NCBI GenBank assembly: GCA_964036275.1
Contig: OZ038435.1
Coordinates: 30,361,521-30,425,520, forward strand
Direction of reading: 5' to 3'
Origin: Litoditis marina
Lineage: Eukaryota; Nematoda; Chromadorea; Rhabditida; Rhabditidae
Length of the DNA stretch: 64,000 nucleotides
Below, piece by piece: positions 22,874 to 34,419 of this stretch. The notes beneath the pieces are model-generated. The model was not told the DNA's origin, did not search any database, and was given only the letters and a program-made list of their open reading frames with translations. Position numbers and translations under genes: made by a program. Positions within the stretch are counted from its first letter, which is position 1. Every line of letters begins with the position of its first letter.

Positions 22874-23116
22874 CAGTGGCCGTAGTTTTTAAGCTCAAAC
22901 AGCCGGGTAAGCTATTTGAGCAGAATTCAAATAATTCACGGACTACTCATTCACTTGCTTTGAAGTTTATCTTGCATACATGTGAAGCTAGCAAACATGC
23001 ACTCAATTGGCAGAAAATATAAAAAAAAATAACCGTAACATGAATTATAACGCGAACATTGAAATTTCGCTCAAATAGGTTACCCGCCTATTTAAGCATA
23101 CAAAATACGGCCACTG
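22874..23116. repeat. CAGTGGCCGTA-ended inverted repeat nested in the transposon
   Basis: CAGTGGCCGTA opens and TACGGCCACTG closes a foldback whose arms also pair over GTAAGCTATTTGAGC and GCTCAAATAGGTTAC. The ends look hAT-like, but no clear 8-bp target duplication is seen. Confidence 0.55.
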
Positions 23117-24157
23117 GTGTCAGATATCTCTCCGAACTATACAGGGTGAAAATCCGATACGACACATTTAACTTCTACATACATGAGTCAAATTCCGACA
23201 TGAAAAATGCAAATTTCGAGCAAAGATTTCATCTGATTATATAAAACGGTTGACTTTTAGCCCTTTTTGAGATTTTGAGGAATATGATAAACTAGTGACG
23301 TCATGTGCAGTTGCAAAATGCAAAACTGCAAGAATTCGCAGCATTTTGCTACCGACTTTGGCAGCAGCAAACGCTCGATCCGGCAGCACAATGCCTAAAA
23401 CTACCTCATTTCGCTGGTTCCGGAAACTTTATTCATCTCCCCTAATTCGACTCTTAATCAACAATGAAGACACTCGGATTCTAGCATCAAATCTAGGGTA
23501 TTTTTGATAAAATCGCGAAATCAACAATGCCAATCAACCATAAACTTACTTATGATTACTTCATTGAAATTCGAACTCATCCAATCTTCTGAGTGATAAC
23601 CATACTGCCTTCATATCGGCAATTATATCTGAAAAACACAGCCGGAATATAGTAAACTTCCTAACATTAACATAAACGACAGAATCGAATGACGAAATTG
23701 AGAATACGTGAGAAACAGAACATTATTCTGAGAAACAATTAAAAATGCGCTGTCAAATATAAAGTGAGAAACACCGTTTTCAGGAAAACACGGCTAGAAT
23801 GTAAAAAACGTCAACTTCACTCGAAACAATTCTTGGGTTGGGCGAGCATCATACTAACTAAAATAGCTGGAGACTAATGTATATCATGCTTTACAAACAA
23901 ACTAAACAAAATAAACATGAAAGAATTACATTTAGAATGAAAATTTTGAAAAATTTCAACATTTTAATGATAGCGTGTAACGAAAAATGTAATGCGTAGC
24001 CTGCGCGTGTATTTTCTGCATTTTCCTGTGCACGTCTGCAGCCTTTTTTGCAAAATTTTTAAACCGAGTTATATAACATAATTATGTTATTTTTTCTTTT
24101 TAATTGTTCTTTTAGACGCAATTATTCATATTTATTACTTATTTGACATGACTACAT
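23117..24157. other. AT-rich transposon interior without recognised genes
   Basis: AT-rich sequence with scattered ORFs under 75 codons and no splice-consistent chain. Nothing is recognised apart from a short GC-richer patch near 24,000-24,045. Confidence 0.4.
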
Positions 24158-24249
24158 GTGTTTCTTGAAGGTTTCGGAATGATTACCCGCATCACTGACA
24201 TGCTGCGAGGCGCTCATCACAAGATGGAGTTTGAGTTTAACAAGGGTGA

Positions 24250-24690
24250 GTCTTCAATCTATAATTCTCTAGCTTCGTCACATCATGCAGCTTTTGCGGC
24301 TGCCTGTGGACATCTCGTTCTCGTTTTGTGGGTCACAACTTGTCCCCCTGCTCAAAAATGACTCAAACCAGCCTAAACTTTAGAATTAAGCGGATGCCTA
24401 GATTTGTTTCTCCCTAGATATAGTAGACAACTTCAGAATCGAGTTGGAATTAGAAGAGGGGATAGTAATTTGCTAGTTGTATGGTTGTTCTCAGACATTC
24501 ATTGTTTCTATCAAATGTGTGGCTGTCAAGCAACATTTTAAAGGTGTTACTTTTTGATTTGTATTCAATAACAAACTTTGAAGTTCAAAGAATGTGATTC
24601 GCTTTTCAAGCCATGTTTCTAGCGCATTATTGTTGAAAACAGTAGGGACGAGGTGTCACACACGCGAGGGCGAGTTGTCGCGTAATCTCG
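24250..24690. repeat. Repeat related to the window start
   Basis: CACAACTTGTCCCC near 24,340 and GGGACGAGGTGTCAC...GGGCGAGTTGTCGCG at 24,642-24,680 match the boxes at 58-197. A TTTAGAATTAA segment beside the first resembles the flank after 197. The same family is therefore present in both places. Confidence 0.5.
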
Positions 24691-25039
24691 TAGCGCTCTA
24701 AATATAAGCCGACTTGAGTGCGTTTTTTTCAGGTAGCTCACGGAATATGTTCAATTTACTCTGATGTAGTAGTAGGAGCGAGTTATATAAGCTATTAGTC
24801 TCAATTAGTTGAGTTGAGTACATGCAACATGCTCCATAAGTATAAGTGTCAATCAACTTAGGTCTAAACATTTGAAACTGTTTGCACTCAGTCCCATACC
24901 TTAATAAAATTGTTCGATTAGCCGGAGAAAATCGAAACGTGGGCTCCTCTTCAATTGAAAACAAGTGATATTGTCTATTTTCGATGCAAAATCAACTCTC
25001 ACGGGTCTAAGTTTAAAACGGACTTATTTTGTCGAATAG

Positions 25040-25285
25040 TCAAACCTTACCAGTGTATGCTCCGTTCTTCTATTTTTCTGTGAGGATTGCCGTGGAAACT
25101 TGGATAGGGTAGAAAACATCACTCTAATTCATACATACACCAGTTAGGTTGAGGTCGAACTATTCGACAAGAAGGAGTGCGTTTTTATACTTAAATGCGT
25201 GAAATTTAATGATTTTGCATCGAAAGTAGAAATGTTTCCCCATTTATGACAAAAAAGTAGCTCGTTTCTCTATTTTCCATGGCTA
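25040..25285. repeat. Dispersed CACCAGT repeat, copy in the transposon
   Basis: An inverted pair of ACCAGTGTATGC and CATACACCAGTTAGG boxes flanked by GTCGAATAG / CTATTCGAC is followed by an AAAAAGTAGCTCGTTT box. It is related to 886-1075 and 55,945-56,060. Confidence 0.5.
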
Positions 25286-25881
25286 TTCGGACAAACTTTC
25301 TGATGTATGCTCAAACCGCGCTCCGCGCCATTATAAGGTTATTTTGATCACGTTTCTTGTTTTGTAGGGTTATGACGAATGTGTATTGATTCAGACATTA
25401 TTGTTCAGTACAGTTTCTGTTTCAGATACGGACGAAGCATTATTCCCATTCCCTTCTATTCCGGCCCAAAAGGAGTCCACTCGAATGGATACCAAGCTGC
25501 TGGTCTGTCACTCGCTGCCCGAACAGTTCACTTTGTTTAATATTTTTTACGCTGTTTTTTCTGTGTTTCTGCTAGGTAATAGGTATGCTCTTAAGATTAG
25601 TAATCAGTTTCTGACTTTCAGTTCCGTAAATCTGTATTAATACGCTCTTTTTACGAAATATTGTTAAATTCGACATAGCAAATTAGATTCTTCTGAGATT
25701 TTTTTTGTAATGGAGTGGATTTGCTATTTTCACGTCGAAGTAATGCTTAAATGGATATAATTTCTTTGTTCCTCCGTTCGTTGTTGAGGGCGATTGACTG
25801 ATTGTTGAACTGCGGTTTTGCTCAAAAAATAGGGATTAACACGTTGATTAACCTGGTTCTTTTCTACAGTAATTAATCACC

Positions 25882-26131
25882 AGTAGCCGTCCGATCGAAC
25901 GGCTATAAGCTGTTTAGTAGTGGTAGGTAGAGGTTTGTCCAAACCAGCTAGCAATTTAGTAGAAAACTAGTAGCATTTTGTGATTTTTTCCATTTTCGCG
26001 AACTCGAGGTAGTTGTTTTATAGCCGTTTATAGTAACTTGGTATCCATTTGCTAAACGGCTATCGAAAATCAAGTCACTAGGTCAATACTAAATGGGTAA
26101 TAGCAAACCTTTGTTCGATCGAGCCGCTACT
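25882..26131. repeat. CAGTAGCCGTCCGATCGAAC foldback
   Basis: The left end pairs with TTCGATCGAGCCGCTACT at about 26,114-26,131. Internal CGGCTAT and ATAGCCG boxes add further pairing. A short hairpin GAGTTAGCGAAAAGCC / GGCTTTTCTATTTCGCTAAC follows at 26,187-26,263. Confidence 0.55.
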
Positions 26132-26589
26132 AGCGCTTTGGGTGGGTTACTAGCCGCCAAGTTTCTCTTCTCAGCATTCTGTATCTGAGTTAGCGAAAAG
26201 CCTTGCAAATGTAATATGTACCTGCAATCCCGTTCACAATAGGCTTTTCTATTTCGCTAACTCAAACATTATCAATGTTCTCAAGCTTAACTTCTTTTTT
26301 TGTATTGCGAACTACATCTCAAGTAGCTTGCTTTTTCATAACAAACTCTAGCTACCTTTTTACATTCTTAATTGTATTATTTTCGGAACATGTGTTGTTT
26401 CATTATTCAATATGTTTGTAATTCGCTTTTATCTATTTTTCGTAATACTTTGATGTTGTTTAAGCTAGGTTGTTAAAATTGCCGTTTTGGCATGTGCCAA
26501 TCACAGAATTTGTGTTTTGAAATTTAATAATTGAGGCACACCATTACTTGACAAATTTCGAAGCAAGAAGCAATGTCTTGGCATTTGTC

Positions 26590-26765
26590 AAACGAGTAAT
26601 TTTTAGCTTTGGAATTTGTCAGATGTCTATTTTCAGAATTTGTCGACTGATAATTTTTAGCTTTGGAAATTCTTGGATGTCTATTTTTAGCATTTTTCAA
26701 ACTGGTAATTTTTAGCTTTGGAATTTCTCGTATGTCTGTTTTTAGTTTGAAAGATGTCAAATCAG
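26590..26765. repeat. Tandem ~55-bp repeat near the transposon's right end
   Basis: TAATTTTTAGCTTTGGAA recurs at about 57-bp spacing three times with intervening ATGTCTATTTT(C/T)AG boxes. Translated on the minus strand it gives an artefactual repeat of AKNY segments. Subterminal repeats of this kind can be transposase binding sites. Confidence 0.65.
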
Positions 26766-27022
26766 GTACTTTTTGAATGCATTGTCTGTTGTTGATTCGC
26801 AATAAAGTGGTCACTACTCATCCTTGTTCTCACTGTACTATTGACAACCCGAGTATCAAGCAACACACACAATTCAAACATGCAGTCGCTTTCGTTTGAA
26901 AAATATTCCAGTTCTGTGCCAAATCACTCACTCGTGTCGACCGTTTTTTCCATGAGCGCCGTTTGGTACGTTTCCTGGTTTTCGGCGACTTTCCAAATTT
27001 TTTTAATTGACCCCGCCTTATA

Positions 27023-28866
27023 TGGAGTCGAATCAGGTTGGAATTCTACCCGAACACGGTTTCCATTCAAACGATGTTCAATCTAAGTTGGCCATCACAT
27101 ATTTCAAATGGGTAGAGAAAACTGAGAATATCGTCTTACAGTATGCGTTAAAGGGGGGTGAAAAGGTAGTACAACTTGGCGGACGGAGAATCAAGTTTGA
27201 TGCGTATCACGAGGCATCAAATACGGTTATTGAAGTGTTGGGTTGTTGGATTCATGGTTGCGAAATTCATTCCAAGGCTCACACTAAGCACCCATACTAC
27301 GATAAAACTATGGGTGACCTCTTACGTGAAACGAATGAACGTCTTGCTTTGATTACTGCCGCGGGATACAATCTCAGAGTGATGTGGGAGCACGACATTG
27401 ATGCTGAACTCGCCTGCAATAGAGAAATGAGAAAATTTTTCAAATACAATCAACACTACAAAAGATTGAGAGTACGTGACTCGTTCAGTGGGGGTAGAAC
27501 TCAGAATTATCGTCTGTACGCCAAAGCAGATTCAACTGAGAATACTACCTTGGAACATTGTGACGTTGTTTCAATGTATCCATTTCTGCTGTGCAACAAC
27601 CCCATGCCGCTGGGACAACCTGAAGTGATAACTACGAACATTGCACCGATTATACTCCCCCTACCATATAATGGTTTCTACTTGGTCGACATTCTCCCTC
27701 CCCGAGATCTTCTACACCCGGTTATATCATACAAGCACAATGATAGACTATTATTCGGGTTATGCAGGGAATGTATGTTTGCAGAGCAGGATACCGACTG
27801 TCCACATGAAGATGAGGAAGACAGATATCTTCACGTTACAGTATACCAAGCCGAGTTAGAATTGGCTCTCAGACTCGGTTATAAGGTACTGAGGGTATAT
27901 GAGGTCTATCACTGGGGACCAAACAGATGGTCTACCAAAATGTTCAGAGATTTCCTTCTCAAGTTCATTAAGGTGAAGACTGAAGCTTCCGGGTGGCCCC
28001 GTGAAGATATGACTCAACAGGAAAAGGATCAATTTGTCGAGGATTTCTATCAACATGAAGGAATTCGGGTAGACCCTGCAAAAATGGTCAAAAATAGTGA
28101 AGCTCGGGCGGTTGCGAAGATCATAATTTCGTCTGTTTGGGGAAAAATGGCTGAGACAGATGATAAAATCACTACAACTTTCCACGATCCCGACTCTGAT
28201 TCCCTAAGTAAGGTTCTGAATGATGATACCACAGAAGTTACAGATTTGCAACTGATTGATGATGTGTACATGGTTTCTACAAAGAAGAAAGAAAACTATC
28301 AAAAATCGCGTCCATTCACAAACGTGGCATATGCAAGTATTGTATGTTCTCTTGGTAGAGTCGAACTCTACAAAATGTTAGAACGTCTCGGACACTTAGC
28401 CTGTTATGGTGACACAGACTCGGGAGTATACCTGATCGAGAATGGAAACGATAGATTATCTGATTTGGCCGGTTCGTATCTCGGAAAATGGTCTTCTGAG
28501 GTTCCGGAAGGTTTCGAAATAGTAGAGTTTGTCTCTACCGGTCCGAAAGTGTACAGTTACCGTCTCAAACATAAGGAAACTGGAGAGATCAAGGAGATTG
28601 TGAAAGCCCGCGGAATTACGTTGACACATGAAAACAGCGGACTAATCAATTTCAACGCTATAAAAAACCTAGTAGATGGACTGCTAACCGGAAACGAAAC
28701 TCAAATTGTTACTGAAAAGACTGAGATTGTGAAGAAACTAGGACACGTCTACACCGAGAAGAGAACCAAGAAGTTGCGAGCCGTGATGAAGAAACTACGT
28801 TATTTCCCTGATTCTACAACGAAACCATTCGGATGGAAAGAGTCAGAAAAATATGTTTATATGTAA
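27023..28866 (+). pseudogene. polB: Maverick DNA polymerase B, left copy, C-terminal half (interrupted)
   Basis: Encodes the polymerase domain: motif A DVVSMYP, motif B with KIIISSVWGK and motif C CYGDTDSG. It ends with the same stop as the intact copy. The 619-codon ORF over it begins at an ATG inside the transposon terminus (27,007), so a separate C-terminal fragment could in principle be translated. It is cut off from its exonuclease half and its own start by the transposon. Confidence 0.9.
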
Positions 28867-29072
28867 ATACATTGTAAATAAATTTGTGGTATCCTAGTGT
28901 TTGTTTTTCAAAATATAGAAATCGAGTTACAAAAATTATAGTTGAAATCGAAACAACCTCCTAATTCTACAGTACACCTTTCTCTGTGCACTCCAAGTCT
29001 GACATACTATCTCGGTTACACGACTCCCTTTCTCTGCACCCTCCAAATCTCACACAGTGTCTCTATCTCTCT

Positions 29073-29133
29073 CTTCCCTTCTCTCTCTCTCTCTCTCTTT
29101 CTCCTTCTGTATCTCTCTCTCTCCCTTGTATCC
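29073..29133. repeat. (CT)n microsatellite in the left arm
   Basis: Mostly CT dinucleotides with a few interruptions, mirrored as GA at about 37,550-37,610. The ORFs rich in Ser and Leu over it are artefacts. Confidence 0.9.
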
Positions 29134-29310
29134 TTTTCTTTCTCTTTTTTGGGATTGGCGGTAATCTGCTATTTTTAAGTTTGTCCACTGCACTCTCGGA
29201 TCATTTTACTTGTGTCTTTCACGTTTGGAGTGCTAGCCGCTTTTTTTGTGATACACTGATTTTTCACGCAGTTCCAACGTTTTTCCCTGTACATCTCGTA
29301 TATTTTTTAG

Positions 29311-29345
29311 GAGGCTGAGGCCTCACAACATGTGAGTTCGACGCC
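29311..29345 (+). repeat. Maverick arm hairpin motif, copy 1
   Basis: GAGGCTGAGGCCTCAC, a five-base loop, then GTGAGTTCGACGCC. The CTCAC/GTGAG stem and the AGTTCGANGCC tail recur at 30,102 and, inverted, at 32,572. The tail resembles a tRNA B box (GGTTCGANNCC). Confidence 0.6.
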
Positions 29346-30101
29346 AATTGAGGACAGCTGATATGGGGAGGGAGTATTTGTTAGTTTTGGTTCGTTTTCC
29401 AATACATTCCATCCATAATTTACGAATTTTCGCTGAAAATCAACGGAATCAAATTATAACACAGTGGGATAGGATAGAATACACCGTATAGAATTGTTTA
29501 AAAAAAGAGAAAACCCTATAGATTCTCATTGAAACGCTGTCTAGTATATCATACTTGTTATAAACGTAATCTACTATTGAATCCTACGTTAACTCTCATT
29601 TTAACCTATCAATACAGACAGTGGAACATTTTTCGATAAAAAACGTATTATTACCAGTATAAATCCTCGAAAAATCGATCCGTACACGGTGACTCTCTAA
29701 GTGAGAGGATGTATTCCTAGTGAAATTAGCTCCAATTTGCATAAATGTCAGAGAAACCTGTAAATGCGCCTCTTACAAAAATTGAGTACACCTCTTACAA
29801 CGTAAACTCTGAACATATTGCTTCCCCCATGGTCTGGACAAAATTGACTTATTGTGAAAGTGAGAACGCATAGTCAACTTCGAGCTTGGCTGAGAACTAC
29901 AGTAACCATTCTGATCTCTAGATTCTCCATGTTTCGTATGCTGTCTCATTGCCTTTTCTCTGGAATCTCCCACTTTGAATCAAAATTCTTCGCGAATATT
30001 ACAATGCCTCAGAAGGTTCCTAATAATTCGTTTTAATTTCCCACCTTCACGTTCTCAACAACCCAATCACATTACCCTCACACTACACACCAAACCTTCC
30101 A

Positions 30102-30136
30102 GAGGCTGAGGACTCACCCCAAGTGAGTTCGATGCC
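30102..30136 (+). repeat. Maverick arm hairpin motif, copy 2
   Basis: GAGGCTGAGGACTCAC, loop CCCAA, then GTGAGTTCGATGCC. Similarity to copy 3 extends about 50 bp upstream, including CACACTA(C/T)A and CCAAACCTT boxes. Confidence 0.6.
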
Positions 30137-32263
30137 GACCTAAGTTCATTCTTTGAAGAATTTCCTGCCCAATACATACTGGGTACAAGTGTTTTTTGGT
30201 TCAGATGAGCTTTAGCTGGTTTTCAGAGCTCTGTTTACTATCATACTCTATCTAAAGAGGACCTTAAACAGTACAAGGCGAAGGGAAGCGATAGGTTACA
30301 TCTCATCTAAAAAGCCTAGTTTGATTGTATCGGGACTATATTGCCAAAACATTCTACAGTTTTGCGGAAAATCTGTGAGTGAGACCTTATATTTGCGGAA
30401 AAAAGGTTAAATACTTGCACTGATCCTGCAAAATATGACGATTCCTAGCTGCACGCGAACATTTACTTCACTTCACCAATGCAAATGGCTAAAAATAATT
30501 AGAATTTTCAATAAAAAACACTGGAAACGGTGAGAATGAAGGGTTTTGGTTGTAATATTTTTCAGTATGAACAGGAAAATTAGGGTTTATAAGTGAAATG
30601 CACATTAAAAGTAAATTTGAAAGCAGACTGAAATATAGAATTCGGTTATCCGTTTGTTTAGTGTACACATATCAAGACACAATCAAAAGTACCTGATTGA
30701 CATTCGCCCCACTGGTCACATCCACTCATATCTCGAAAAAAAACCACAACCTCCTATGGTACGTATTTGTCATTTTGAACATGAAATGTGCAGGACATGT
30801 CTCAAACATAAAGTCAGTCCACTTTGGATATAATAACTTTCATATGTAGTTCGTATAAGTGTAGAAGAAAAAGATGTATTTTTATAATAAACCACTGATA
30901 TTTAAATACTCGTACCTGATCATTACTTTCAACAAATTGGTCCACTTCTAGTATAACGCCAAGTATGTACATAGTAATTCATAGTTTTTGTTCATTAGTG
31001 TCTTATAAATTGAGGCACTTTATTCAGTAGAATGATCATATTTTAGAACATTCTGACAAATTTAGACTCCGATCTATAGAAAGATTAGACTTCGATCTAT
31101 AGAAAGAGGTCCACGTAGATAACATACACGAGAGGGGGACGCAGAGCCTTTTTCCAACATGTAGAGTCCACGTTGGTATGAACATACACTACATCATAAC
31201 GGTATTGACAAACAAATATCATCAATTATCTGACTTCTTTCAAGTTTGTTTTTTCCTCGTGGTTCCTTTTTTGATTTCAGACACTCACTAGTATATGAAC
31301 ATGGTATCGAAAAGAAGGTGTGTATAGGCTTTCTCCAAACCCCTCAATGCTCATTGAAGCTTGAAAATCACGGAAAAGACTACGAGACATATTGCTTTCT
31401 GAATTGAAACGGTTCGAGTAAAACTTTACTTCTGTTTGAATATGGGAATACGAGATCGAAGTATGAAACGCGGATGAATGTTCACTCACACGAGCTTTTT
31501 CCGTATAATTATTGGCACATTCGTCCAAAAACTACTTGGTCAATACTCCGTGCTCCCCCAAATACTACTCGGTTCTTATTTGTAGATATTTTACCAGACC
31601 TATTACTGAAGATCCCGATGAACTTCCTTCATAATTTAATGATTAGCAGTAACAAACACAGCATTGCATTCGTTTTTGAACCGCACAACGGAAAACTTCT
31701 CACGGTAAGCTATTGTTCGGACCTTCCCTTTTGTACGCACATGTTTTTCGTGCATCCAACCATCTTCACAGTTCACTGAACGGGTAAATTGTGGTCATTT
31801 TGAGTAACTCAAGAAGCATGTGACTAAAAACTCAGTAACGTAATATTGAACAGTTCAACTAAACATTACTATCTGGCGAAGAGACTAAGCCTAAGCCTAA
31901 AACACGACTTTTCAGAGAGGAATTCACTATTCTTCATGTGTACTACTCCACAAAGTACTATGCAAGACGGTCACATGTATGAATCATCATTAAATGTACA
32001 GTTCTTCTAGTAATGTACTGAACACTTAGCCGAGCAGAGGTCTAACTAATCACCACATTCGTTTTTTCTATCTTCAAATATCATCTGTTTTTATCATATA
32101 CATATCATTTGGCTACTATATTTTCTAGAGGAGTGATTATTATACCTTAACGAGTAGGCTTGAGTTAAGTTATTCTAGTTTGTTGATCAGTTTTGGCCAT
32201 TATTAAACAGTTTCAAGGTATACAACTAGATATTCTCTCTCTATTTACTTTTTTCTGTTATTA

Positions 32264-32393
32264 AAAGCCGAACATCGACTATGCGAAAGTCGACTTTCGT
32301 ATTTAAAAGTCGAGCATCGTATTTGCGAAAGTCGAAGTTCATATTTTAAAGTCGAACATCGACTACGTGAAAGTCGACGTTCATATTTAAATC
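32264..32393. repeat. 42-bp minisatellite, left arm
   Basis: About three units containing GCGAAAGTCGACTTTCGTA and AAAAGTCGAGCATCG variants, each with an internal TCGAC palindrome. It is mirrored at 34,290-34,419. Confidence 0.7.
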
Positions 32394-32571
32394 GTACAAA
32401 AAACTCCCTTGTTCTACCCTTTTAGACCTTTTGCTCATGTGTATCCCCTACATTTTGTAGGGGTATTTCATTCTCATCTCATGAATCATTTCTTGCTTAT
32501 TTTAATGGTGAAGTTTGTTTGAAATCCTACTAATGTATATTTAGAGATGTATTGCGACCGAAAATCATTCC

Positions 32572-32605
32572 GGCATCGAACTCACTTGTTGTGACTCCTC
32601 AGCCT
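32572..32605 (-). repeat. Maverick arm hairpin motif, copy 3 (inverted)
   Basis: GGCATCGAACTCACTTGTTGTGACTCC on the plus strand is the inverse of copies 1 and 2, so the three copies within one arm are not all in the same direction. Confidence 0.6.
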
Positions 32606-32850
32606 ACAAAAGGTTTGGGGTATAGTGTGGGGGTAGTAGCATGGGTGTATCGTAGTTGAGTGAGTGGTTGAAATACTTAGAACCGAATCAGAGGTACACT
32701 GCATTAAAGATTACTAAAAGTATTATAATAAATAAAACAACTTATTATAGTATAGGTGGTTGAGATATACTGTGTGCATTTTTATGCATGATAGTATGAT
32801 AGTAAATGATTATTTGGATTCTACATACTGACTCAATGATATGACATATA

Positions 32851-33679
32851 TTTCACCAATATTTATTCAACGCATTCATGTATTTTGACACATAGTATCA
32901 CATGGTGTTCTCTCAGCTTCATGCTTCACGTACGGCTTCAACGGGGGAAGGCTAATTTCCAAACATCGGTCAGAGCTCGGGCTTCGCGGATCCAAGTGCT
33001 CCCCAGGATATTTTTGAAGTCATCGTGCCATCTTGCTTTTGGACGTCCAACTCGGCGCGTTTGGTTATAGGGGAACCAGTGAAGCACCGTTGTGGACCAA
33101 TTTCGGGTTCGGACCACTTTTTCGGCAAATTTCCATTTTCTTCGTGTGACTTCATCGATCACATTCCGGAATTGGCTCACTCGGTGTAGCCTTTCATTTG
33201 TCCAGCGGTGTTGAAGGGAAATTCCCAAACTTCTTCTCATCATCTTCCTTGTTTCTACGGACAGTCGACTTCTGGTGTGTTCATCGAGGACCCAAACTTC
33301 TGACGCGTACAAAATATGGGGAAGTACCACCATGTTGTACAACTTCGACTTTTGTTTGATGGTTGCTGCACGACTGCCAAAGAACGTTTTGTACTTCGTA
33401 AAAGCGTTCCATGCTGAGGATATGTTCTTGTTCACCATGGCTCTGTAGTCGATTGGAGTGGAAATTCGGCAGCCCAGATAGTTGAAAGTATCAACTCTTT
33501 CGATTGTTTGTCCTTGTATGCGGATCTCTCTGGTGACACCGGTGTTGGCCATGTATTTCGTCTTTGTGAAATTGAGTTGCAGACCGGCTTTCTCACTTTC
33601 TTCGATGACTTTCTTCAACATTCTTTCGGAGCCGGTTTTTGTCGTGGAAATCAAAACAATGTCATCAGCATAGCCGAGC
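32851..33679 (-). mobile_element. 5'-truncated non-LTR retrotransposon (RTE/CR1-like) in the palindrome centre
   Basis: The insertion is flanked by a 12-bp direct duplication ATATGACATATA (32,839-32,850 and 33,680-33,691). On the minus strand it encodes the C-terminal part of a reverse transcriptase starting at the catalytic YADD box (GYADDIVLIS). Next come typical thumb features: TKTKYM, YLGCRIS, LPHILYASEVWVLDEH, GRPKARW and WKLAF at the end. The ORF covers 32,938-33,681 and overlaps the duplication by two bases. A GAATAAATATT box follows the stop. The 5' truncation and the target duplication are the marks of target-primed reverse transcription. The fragment cannot move itself. Confidence 0.85.
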
Positions 33680-34077
33680 ATATGACATATAACAGTTCAA
33701 TATCAATTAGATCGATCAAGATATATCGTTTATTATCTGTTAATATTCAAATATTACACCGAATGTACACAAACATAGTATTGCGATCTATACAGATTAT
33801 AACACATATTTAGCACAAACGTCACACGGAAAATGAACAGTGATTCATGAAAGTGTGGAAACTATGACAACTATTTGGTATAATAATTGTCGATAGTCAC
33901 TGATGTCGCTCATAGCTATGTTTTATTCACCTCTATAATAAGTTGTTTTATTTATTATAATACTTTTAGTAATCTTTAATGCAGTGTACCTCTGATTCGG
34001 TTCTAAGTATTTCAACCACTCACTCAACTACGATACACCCATGCTACTACCCCCACACTATACCCCAAACCTTTTGT

Positions 34078-34111
34078 AGGCTGAGGAGTCACAACAAGTG
34101 AGTTCGATGCC
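34078..34111 (+). repeat. Maverick arm hairpin motif, mirror of copy 3
   Basis: GGAGTCACAACAAGTGAGTTCGATGCC, the reverse complement of 32,572-32,605. Confidence 0.6.
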
Positions 34112-34289
34112 GGAATGATTTTCGGTCGCAATACATCTCTAAATATACATTAGTAGGATTTCAAACAAACTTCACCATTAAAATAAGCAAGAAATGATTC
34201 ATGAGATGAGAATGAAATACCCCTACAAAATGTAGGGGATACACATGAGCAAAAGGTCTAAAAGGGTAGAACAAGGGAGTTTTTTGTAC

Positions 34290-34419
34290 GATTTAAATAT
34301 GAACGTCGACTTTCACGTAGTCGATGTTCGACTTTAAAATATGAACTTCGACTTTCGCAAATACGATGCTCGACTTTTAAATACGAAAGTCGACTTTCGC
34401 ATAGTCGATGTTCGGCTTT
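34290..34419. repeat. 42-bp minisatellite, right arm
   Basis: Mirror of 32,264-32,393, with the same number of units. The array length has therefore not drifted since the arms arose. Confidence 0.7.

Larger units (their letters stand above)
24158..25534 (+). other. Two exon-like fragments inside the transposon
   Basis: A stretch ending FGMITRITDMLRGAHHKMEF followed by a GGTGAGT donor (about 24,245) and a stretch after TTTCAG at 25,426 reading YGRSIIPIPFYSGPKGV and on to a stop at 25,534 both look more protein-like than their surroundings. They may be transposon-gene exons or a captured host fragment. I recognise neither, and phase across the intervening 1.2 kb is uncertain. Confidence 0.25.
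21029..27020. mobile_element. 5,992-bp DNA transposon in the left polymerase gene
   Basis: Comparison with the uninterrupted right arm defines the ends exactly. The termini are a 53-bp perfect inverted repeat starting TAAGGCGGGGTCAATT, extended by a further five bases after one mismatch. The target duplication is TA (ATAT if the terminus is read as AAGGCG). No long transposase ORF is visible, so it is either non-autonomous or encodes a heavily spliced transposase. It carries other repeats (22,874; 24,250; 25,040; 25,882; 26,187; 26,590). Superfamily not assigned: TA favours Tc1/mariner or PIF-like types, but the length and termini are not typical. Confidence 0.88.
18385..32750. repeat. Left arm of the Maverick palindrome
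   Basis: Inverted copy of 33,933-42,304. It is interrupted at 21,027-21,028 by the transposon ending at 27,020. Homology stops abruptly after CTTATTATAG at 32,750. Visible differences from the right arm include a Cys/Tyr change in the polymerase, two changes in the 83-codon ORF near 31,300-31,420 and a T/A change in the terminal CCTAGG/CCAAGG segment. Confidence 0.92.
28867..32750. other. Inner non-coding part of the left arm
   Basis: About 3.9 kb between the polymerase stop and the palindrome centre. Contents seen: a CT microsatellite, three copies of a TGAGTTCGA-type hairpin motif, a 42-bp minisatellite and two overlapping antisense ORFs (83 codons at 31,277-31,528 minus, 101 codons at 31,474-31,779 plus). 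The ORFs are preserved in the mirror arm, as everything is, so that preservation is not evidence of coding. I recognise no capsid, ATPase, protease or integrase motifs. Confidence 0.6.

Noticed and set aside
31277..31779. Overlapping antisense ORFs of 83 and 101 codons preserved in both Maverick arms
   Set aside because: Preservation follows from the near-identity of the arms. There are no recognisable motifs, and the two ORFs overlap each other. I keep them only as a remark.
32938..33681. LINE fragment as a Maverick gene
   Set aside because: It is flanked by its own 12-bp duplication and is 5'-truncated, so it is a later, host-derived insertion.
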